NCBI GenBank assembly: GCA_963922205.1
Contig: CAWUHX010000401.1
Location: 1-64,000, forward strand
From: Romanomermis culicivorax
Lineage: Eukaryota; Nematoda; Enoplea; Mermithida; Mermithidae
Reading direction: 5' to 3'
DNA: 64,000 bases
Below the pieces are notes generated by a model that did no database searches, was not told the origin of the DNA, and worked only from the letters and a program-made list of their open reading frames with translations. The position numbers and the translations under genes were made by a program. Positions within the stretch are counted from its first letter, which is position 1. Each line of letters opens with the position of its first letter. This document shows positions 57,068 to 64,000 of this stretch, in pieces.

Positions 57068-57737
57068 ATGCTCGACAACGACTTCATTGAACAATCCCGC
57101 TCGCCCTGGGCCGCGCCACTATTCTTTGTAAAGAAAAAAGATGGCTCTTGGCGCCCTGTTGTCGACTTACGCGGAATAAACGATGTCACACCCAGCGATA
57201 AATTTCCAATCCCATGCATTGAGGATTACTTGGACGCGATGGGACAAGCAAAATTTTTCACCATGCTCGATCTCAAAGCAGGGTACTGGTAGGTACCCCT
57301 CGACGCCAACTCCTGCGATAAAACAACCTTCATTTGTCAAGAAGGTTTGTTTCGTTTCAAAGTTTTGCTGTTCATCTTAAAGAACCCGCCTGCCAAATTC
57401 CAATGCCTAATGGAAAGAATTCTCGGCCCATACATCTGGAAAATTTGCCTTGTTTATATTGACGATATCATCATTTTCTCAAATTTGTTCGAAGAACATT
57501 TGGAGCATCTACAAATCGTTTTCAACGCCCTCCACGCAGCCAACCTCATGCTTCGGCCCGATAAATGCGAATTCCTACCGCCGCAAATCAAATTTTTGGG
57601 ACACCTCCTTAGCGCCCATGGAATCGCTGCCGATCCGGATAATGTCAAGGCTATCATTGAGTATGCATTCCTGACTACCAAGAAAGGTATGCAAAGTTTT
57701 TTAGGCTTAGTCCAATGGTGCAAGTGATTTATCCCAA
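57068..57737 (+). pseudogene. Reverse transcriptase, element 2 (YIDD retained)
   Basis: From [19 protein letters not shown] through [17 protein letters not shown] and LDLKAGYW, with a TAG in place of Gln at about 57291. Then FRFKVLLFILKNPPAKFQ, the catalytic box YIDD (57455-57466) and KCEFLPPQIKFLGHLL. Motif order and spacing are those of Ty3/gypsy RT. A TGA at 57725 breaks the connection to RNase H. Catalytic residues are present but the frame is not. Confidence 0.93.
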
Positions 57738-57739
57738 AA

Positions 57740-58369
57740 TTGGCAACTTTGTCCAGTCCTTTGTACGGACTTCTACGTAAAGACGCCCAATATATCGCCA
57801 CTGACGAACACCATGCCGCGTTTGAAGGTATCAAGAAAGCTCTCACAACATCGCCTTTTCTTCCCTACCCAGTCTACGATGGTAAAGCCCAATTTGTCAT
57901 CCAAACCGACGCCAGTATGACCCCCAACGGAGCAATTTTGTACCAGGAAAATGGAAACGATCAATGGGTCATCATCTACAATAGCCGTGTACTCACCAGT
58001 GCCGAAGCCCGCTACAGTACAACTGAGCGTGAATGCCTTGCCATTGTCTATGGCTTCGGGTTGTACCGCCACCATGTGTATGACCAAAAAGTTATTGTCC
58101 CCACCAACCACAAGCCCCTCGAATGGCTAAAAGATGAAAAACACCGAAACTCACGCCTCCAACGTTTCCCGATCAGCCTCCAAGATTACGATTATAAGGT
58201 TGAATACGTTAAAGGTAAAGACAATGCTTGCGCCGATTTTTTGTCCAGAAAAGATGACCGCGACAAAATGCCAATCCTGAACACCGAAAACTTAACCACT
58301 AAGATTTTCCGTAAAGATTTTCACCCTGCTGGTGCAACCATGGCCGCCAACTTAACAGTACCCCATTAA
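57740..58369 (+). pseudogene. RNase H, element 2
   Basis: IQTDASMTPNGAILYQ (first Asp), TTERECLAIVYGFGLY (Glu) and VPTNHKPLEWL, where the family's Asp is Asn (compare [10 protein letters not shown] in element 1). The tail LQRFPISLQDYDYKVEYV and [14 protein letters not shown] completes the domain. The frame stops at 58367-58369 (TAA). Confidence 0.88.
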
Positions 58370-58432
58370 CTCCCAGCAGAGGCTACACCAGCCACAGAAG
58401 TTGATGTAGACGTTAACCCAGTCACCCGTGCG

Positions 58433-59313
58433 ATGACCAAAAAGAGCATCAGTCAACCCACACTCTCCAATTCAATGCCATTGACCACCGACTATGCGCC
58501 GCCTTCGACCGAAGCCATAACAACCGCCTCTCACGATGAAGTTTTAAAAGCCCAAGCCGCAGACCCCCCTCCCATTGCCAAAATCATCGCCAACCTCCAA
58601 ACAAACAACGACGCAAAAAATCCACCTATTTTCTTTACCAAAGATGGTCTCCTATATCGTCAGATCAAAGATAATCGCCAATTGGTCATCCCATCATCTA
58701 TGGTCGACCAAACACTGCACCAATTCCATGGCATGAAAATTTTGAATCACCAAGGATCAAACTGCATGTTAGCAGCCATCAAAGCTCATTTTTGGTGGCC
58801 CCGCACGGAAGAAAACGTTCGAGATTGGGTCAAAACTTGCAAAATTTGTCAACTAACAATGCCGCGAACGTCATGGCCCCCGCGGATATTGCCCATCCAA
58901 CCAAAGCACCCTTTTGAGATTGTGGCAACTGACATTGTCAACATTTCACTGGTAGGTGAGAAACGCCCATACGTTATTGTTTTTCAGGATTATTTTACGA
59001 AATGGGTTTCCGCGCATCTGATACCTGACCAAAAAGCCTCAACAATCAGGAATGCTTCGTGAACAATGTCCTCCTAACGCACGGTAGCCCGCTTGTCCTC
59101 CTCTCCGATCAAGGCGGATGTTTCATGTCAAAGCTTATGCAAGATATTTGCCATCTACTCAAAATACGAAAAGTCAAAACGATGGCATACCATTCCCAGT
59201 GCAATGGAATGGTCGAGTGTTTCAATCAAATGTTGATCGCCCAACTAAAAAAGTACACTGCCGATGACCCGGACAACTGGGAGCGCTACTTGCCTTACGC
59301 CGTATTCCCCTAA
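58433..59313 (+). pseudogene. Integrase zinc and catalytic domains, element 2
   Basis: [16 protein letters not shown] and CKICQL give the HHCC module. VATDIV (Asp) precedes a frameshift/stop at about 59035-59062. LSDQGG (Asp) and GMVECFNQ (Glu) follow in the next run (59059-59313). The DDE triad is therefore present but split across frames. Confidence 0.9.
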
Positions 59314-59415
59314 AATGCCACGCTTCATACAGCTACCCGTCATTCACCCTTCAGTTTATTACGAGGCTATGAACCATGAATTACTTTCGACTATGACTGC
59401 ACCCCCCGCTTCACA

Positions 59416-59781
59416 TTGCCACTAAATTACGATGCTTACCAGCATATTCTGATGCAAGCGCAACTCAGGATGCACGAGAAGATAAAAGCCAATCTTGATT
59501 CAGCAGCCGCAGTCAGCAAAGAATATTTGGACCGAAAAGCCCAAAAATGTGACTTCGCCATCAACGACATTGTTCTTTTGACCAATACACACAAGGCGAA
59601 CAAAATCCAACCCGACTTCGCTGGACCATTCCTCATTACGGACGCATCTCGCGCAGCTGAAAATGTAGTCACCATCGATTCAATCGATGCGCTCGGGCGA
59701 CCACAAACTGTTTCCATGACGCGATTGAAACCGTTCATACTGCATACAGCAAAAGAAGTATTCGAACTCGAAGCAGGGTGA
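59416..59781 (+). pseudogene. Integrase C-terminal domain, element 2
   Basis: CDFAINDIVLLTN and KIQPDFAGPFLI match element 1. It ends with a few extra residues (TAKEVFELEAG) that element 1 replaces with an earlier stop. Confidence 0.85.
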
Positions 59782-60312
59782 CAGCGCCTGCCTCACACTT
59801 CATGCCGCCAATAGTTTGCTTTGAAATTTTTTCCTTTGTGATAGGGGGCTCATCATGCTGAGTTGTACATAATTTTGGGGTTTGTTTAATTTAGATCATG
59901 GCGACATTTTTGATGAGACAGCGATGCAGATCACGTATTCTCCGAGCAGTAGTTTCCCCTCGCACCATTCACCACCAGCAAACTTCACCGATTTTACAAC
60001 ATCGCATTACACACCTCCCCAGTCTCCACACTTTTACCCTAGGAGGGGGTTTCTTCTTTAATGTTAGGTTCTGCTCTGCGCGAGGCCATTCGGTTCATTT
60101 CCGCCCATAAGACTAATTGGGAAAGGTTGATTTTAGTCTCCATTAACATGGTGGTGTTGGTGTTGCTTTTTCCTAACCCTAGTGCTGCATTTTCCTACTT
60201 TACACTTTCTTCACCTTTCAGCGGCTTATTCTCTTATTATTTAATTTCTACCTTTCGCTTCCATCCACAATAGTCGCATTTCCCAGCAGCTCTTCAAAAA
60301 TTATTTTTCAAA
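59782..60312 (+). other. Conserved gap between pol and ORF2, element 2
   Basis: It retains the purine block AGGAGGGGGTTTCTTCTTT (60042 on) and the ACCTTTCAG acceptor-like site (60213-60221) seen in element 1. Poorly coding in both copies. Confidence 0.6.
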
Positions 60313-60840
60313 ATGACGACTCCATCGACCGCATCCACCTCCATGGCTGACGAACCCCCACCGTATCGCGAATCAATCAACGTCAATGAACGCTACGTAC
60401 GTTGGGCAGAGCAACAGCCCCATCAAAACGACTTAAGCTTCACCTGGGATGGTACTTTTGTTTTTTACACTTCCTTTGCTTCTATTTTTTGCATGCTCTT
60501 TTGCTTGGGACCCCATGGGAAACCCCCACTCTGTAGCCCCGCACCACAACCCATGGTCAGCCACCGCGATCCCATCATCATCAAGTTGTGGCACCACTAC
60601 ACCACAACTGGCTGCTGCTTTGATTTCCGCAAACAACAACTCTCGTTATCTCGCTATCGTAGCCGGATCCAGTTGCCAAGATGCACCTATCAAAGCCACA
60701 TCGCTGCCTGAGCCACCATTTCTTGAGAGCGTGTTTCCTCTTTTTGAACAGCAAGCAATGCCACATTTTGTCTCTTGGTTCCACTCTAAAATCACCCTTT
60801 TGCCTCCATTTCGCTCCCTCGATTCGGTGCCCAATGTGTC
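60313..60840 (+). pseudogene. ORF2 N-terminal part, element 2
   Basis: ATG at 60313 (MTTPSTASTSMADEPP) and, unlike element 1, open through NVNERYVRWAEQQPHQND. An adjacent frame then carries the SFAWDPMGNP, NPWSATAI, SSSSCGTTT and AAALISA blocks conserved with element 1. Interrupted at 60841 by the antisense solo LTR. Confidence 0.55.
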
Positions 60841-61410
60841 ATATTGTTGTATTTGTAGATGCGTCGGGCGCTGATGAGTCACAGGCAGGATTGGGATTCC
60901 AGGGTTCGTCCTTAATGTAGGTGTTTCCCACGCCCACATTTACCCGATTAACTAAATTACTTGTACTTAAACCCGACACTAGTATCCCACCAATTAAGGA
61001 ATAGGTACTTTCCTTAATTGTCTCCCTAATTGCGTAAGACGGAAAGGAGGAGATTTTCAACCTTTAATATTACGCAATAAAAACAAACGAAAACTTACGT
61101 ACAGAATGAAAAACGGGCAAGAAAAACAAACAATCCCACCCACTGGGACGAGAATGAAAGTTGCCTGGTGGGAGGTGACGAATAGTGAAAATATAAAAGT
61201 GGCTGGCAGGGTGCACACTTGGTATACACCAAATATGATAATAATGAAAAACAAATAATAATGGAGAGAGACCAGCGCAGGCGTACCGACGTGCACTACA
61301 GTAAGACGGCTGCTAATAGTCCCCGTTGCTCGCTCCACTTAGCCACTGCAGGCCTCATACACGCTTTGACAAAATAATGAAAATGAGTGGAAAACACACT
61401 ACAACAATAT
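60841..61410 (-). mobile_element. Antisense solo LTR nested in ORF2 of element 2, with ATAT TSD
   Basis: 60845-61406 is a complete LTR of this family in reverse orientation (TGTTGTATTTG...CACACTACAACA on the plus strand). ATAT flanks both sides (60841-60844, 61407-61410). The uninterrupted sequence survives in element 1 at 37451-37470 as GTCATATGTCAAATATT. It arose by insertion and LTR-LTR recombination after elements 1 and 2 separated. Confidence 0.95.
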
Positions 61411-62640
61411 GTCAAATATCGCCCTTCCTCTTGTTTAAGAAAACAACGTCAAACGTTTGATCCGCGCCGCCGATTTGGAATTCTGGCACATCTCTATGTA
61501 CACCCAACCTTCGAATGTGTTGCCGCCGCTGATATTTCTCTCACCCCAAAGTTTGGGGCAGGCTTTGGCCGCCCAACCCACACCAAACTCCAGAGGCTAC
61601 ACCCTCATCGGCTTTGACACCAAATCGATCATGGCTGCAGACATGAAAAATTTTCAGTTCACCGTGCCTATGCCAGCCAACTCCCCGGCGTCTAGCTACC
61701 CACGATATGTGCAACTCGCGTTTCCTATCGGCACGATGTTTGTCTTTGAAACATTCACGGCTACCCCGGAAGACTGGACGGCCCTATTCTCTCTAGTCGA
61801 GGGCGAACACACCATCATAGTTTCTTCCAATGGAGCCGACGACTGGGCGGGAATATAAGCTCTTTTGGGTACTCAATTTCAAACCGACCACCAAAAGAAG
61901 AATAAAGATCCTGTAGTCAAAGGGATCCATTTAGATGCATACTGCATAATCCAAAATATCGATATCTCCCCACCACTATATATGCTGGCTCGAAAAATCG
62001 GATTCTTTCCCGAAAAACGTACATTGAAAGCCTCTGTTTCCGACATGTGGGCACTGGACGTTTCCAAACTCACGCTACGATTCCCAGCGGCCCTGCGATA
62101 TTTCAACAATCCGGCGACATCCTTCCTGCAATCAGACGTCCTTGCCTACACGGCCCTCGAGGCTTACTATCCACTGTTGTTGTTTTTGGCTTTCAGTCAT
62201 TACGGTTTCATCCTCGAGGTTTACAACGCCCCTGCATTGTTTCCCCATGACTCGCTGGACGCTGCTGAAATTGACTACCTGGCCGAAACAATCATTGCTG
62301 CTTTTCACAATGTCGCGTTGTCCGATGTTCTACCCCCCGACTCCGCCAATCAAGTGTATCCCACTATATCCCTAATCGCCCTCCCCGCGATTATGCGAGA
62401 CGAAGTTCTTTCCCCTTATAAGTTTTTCATGTACGATTGCACATTGTCTGACCATGGTCGATCTTTTTGTTTAGGAACCTTGCCCAACCGTTTCCGCAGC
62501 ATTAAAGTCTTGATGCGTACGACTCATCCCAAGCTGCTCATCACCTCGAAAGTGCCCAAGAAGAAGAAAAAGAAACAGAAGGATGAGTGGAACAAATCAC
62601 CCGACGTCTCCAATGACAAAGACCTGCAGCACACTGGCTG
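61411..62640 (+). pseudogene. ORF2 exonuclease domain, element 2 (catalytic residues changed)
   Basis: The same domain as 37533-38806. Exo I reads GFDTK (61610-61624; Glu to Lys). Exo II keeps an Asp in GADDW (about 61837-61848). Exo III reads YTALEAYY (about 62146-62170; Asp to Glu). A TAA at 61856-61858 replaces a Tyr codon. The rest is open in one frame through the Lys-rich tail (KKKKKKQKDEWNK), including the stretch that is frameshifted in element 1. The fold is preserved but this copy should lack activity. Confidence 0.75.
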
Positions 62641-63158
62641 CAGCGCTTACGGTGTATCATTTTCCACCACCACCACGCGGTATGTTGTTCCCCAAACATC
62701 ACTGGATGAACTACCCCGATGCGCTTAAGGAAGAGATACAGTGCATTTTGCTGCCGCCTCCACCGGTGATTGCCCCGGCTCCTCAAATCGTTCAAACGGC
62801 TCCAGTTATTGCCCAAACAGTGGTGCAACCGCCAGTTACATTACCACTGCTGATGGCTGTACAACCGCCACCGGTACCGCAACGGCCCCCGCCTGCGACT
62901 CCAGTGCTGCCGATGGCGCCTGTGGATGTTCAAACCCCACAGGCCCCCAGCATGTCCGCCCTGGCTCTAGATCACTATGGCCAGCCTATTAGAAAGCCCG
63001 GTCACTACGAACATTCCATGAAACGCAAACAACACCTTCACGAAGAAGCTGAGTATCGTAAGTCCCACAAAACATGCATGACGGACGAACCCTGCGCCAA
63101 GCGAACGCCGCCACCCAGCACCTCGCGTGCTGAGCGCAGCAAAACACCTAGCGAATGA
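62641..63158 (+). pseudogene. ORF2 Pro-rich/basic region after a 1.3-kb deletion, element 2
   Basis: Directly after the Lys-rich exonuclease tail the sequence joins the region equivalent to 39985 in element 1 (TVYHFPPPPRGMLFP), so the acidic middle region is missing. One frame then continues through the Pro/Val/Gln-rich stretch and [20 protein letters not shown] to a TGA at 63156. Confidence 0.65.
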
Positions 63159-63439
63159 ACAACCCATCGCCCCGAGCAATGCAGGAAACAAAAGGCCCGT
63201 GAAGAAGCTGGTAAATCTTCCCAGACCACATCAACACCGCAAAAGGAAATTCCCTCAAGGAAAACAGAAGCGCCAGCAACACAACCGCCGCCTGCCTGCC
63301 AATCCCCTAGTCACTGATCACCCCATGAGTCCTACTCTCATGATGATCGCCACCACAAAGACAGCCGTCAAACTCAAGTAACCAGTGGCAATAGCCGTCA
63401 ACATGAATGCCATGACGATGCACCGCCCCACTGACTCAG

Positions 63440-64000
63440 AGCCAACAAACAGGCCAAGTGCATTCAACTGGTTTCTATGAAGACGCACACTGGCACCATT
63501 TCCGCCAGTCACTGCCAAACTTGACAGATTACATAAGCCCGCTGCACAGAGACGCCGAGATACAAAGACGTATGGAGGCTTTGAAAAACCCGCCGAAGGA
63601 TGTGTTCAAGGCTCGGCTCCCGCTGCCGCCTCATATGGACGTGGAACCCGCCACGTCATCCGCAACCTCGATTCTGCCTATGGTCAAGTCACAGCCGCCT
63701 ATGGCCCCGATGCCCGTTACGACCACTACCATAACTCACACCACGTTGCTGCTGCCTAAGGCCCCGACGTCGGCTCAAAGTACTGCATACGCGCAACTGC
63801 CAGTGGTTATAGCAACTAGACTGGTTCTCGGAGTAGCTCCGCCAACCAGTTCCACACTAACTGTCGAACCATGATTGCCCAGCGAAGCAACCCAATTGCC
63901 AAACTATACGCATTTCCGAACCACAGATTCGGGGCATTGCGTTACACTAGTGATGCCTCACTATCCGCCACGCATCGATCCATCCGTTGAGTTTCTCATG
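63440..64000 (+). pseudogene. ORF2 C-terminal conserved domain, element 2 (cut by window end)
   Basis: [37 protein letters not shown] and MDVEPATS match element 1. A TGA at 63872-63874 replaces a Trp codon. Homology continues to base 64000. Confidence 0.6.

Larger units (their letters stand above)
52427..64000 (+). mobile_element. Ty3/gypsy LTR retrotransposon, element 2 (truncated by window end)
   Basis: A second copy of the family of element 1 in the same orientation: 5' LTR, PBS, gag, protease, RT, RNase H, integrase, conserved gap and ORF2, cut by the end of the window within the ORF2 C-terminal domain. Differences from element 1 include a ~1.3-kb deletion in ORF2, an antisense solo LTR inserted at 60845-61406, an independent set of stops and frameshifts, and YIDD retained in RT. 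The two copies break at different places, so comparison separates ancestral coding from decay. Confidence 0.93.

Overview
The window is eukaryotic. It contains a spliced gene of eight exons with GT/AG introns, long low-complexity introns, many transposon remnants, and interstitial arrays of the hexamer TTAGGC, which is the nematode telomere repeat. I therefore infer a nematode. Abundant Ty3/gypsy elements and long AT-rich introns would fit a mermithid such as Romanomermis, but that genus call is a guess. The first ~24 bases match the commercial SMART cDNA/amplification primer, so the window starts at a library artefact and not at native DNA.

Layout. 1-11.6 kb is a transposon graveyard: a hAT-type element with a perfect 8-bp target duplication (1076-2744), an inverted sister copy (9594-10734), four fragments of non-LTR retrotransposons, and several families of short dispersed palindromic repeats. 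11.66-23.26 kb is one eight-exon gene for a PC-esterase domain-containing protein 1 (PCED1/FAM113) homologue of 327 residues. Its introns hold MITE-like repeats and a large mirrored T-rich/A-rich pair around exon 7. 24.2-27.56 kb is a probable two-exon gene for a secreted chitin-binding-like, Thr/Ala-rich repeat protein. It has one in-frame TAG, and TTAGGC arrays and two tRNA-derived SINEs lie in or beside it.

29.0-43.3 kb is a complete but decayed 14.3-kb Ty3/gypsy LTR element with a 4-bp target duplication, PBS, gag, protease, RT, RNase H and integrase. Downstream of pol it has a very long extra reading frame (ORF2) of about 5 kb. ORF2 contains a recognisable DEDD-type (WRN/RNase D-like) 3'-5' exonuclease domain, then Pro/Thr-rich and Lys/Arg-rich segments, then an unrecognised conserved C-terminal domain. 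43.7-44.2 kb is a truncated divergent LTR. 45.2-46 kb probably holds an antisense retroelement remnant, 47.8-48.3 kb a tRNA-derived SINE, and 51.0-51.9 kb a minisatellite of about nine 97-bp units. 52.4 kb to the window end is a second copy of the same Ty3/gypsy family, truncated by the window edge. Its ORF2 has been split by an antisense solo LTR with an ATAT duplication; element 1 preserves the empty site.

The strongest candidate for something new is the exonuclease-bearing ORF2 shared by two diverged copies of this LTR retrotransposon family. All retroelement reading frames here are broken, so the elements look inactive as they stand.
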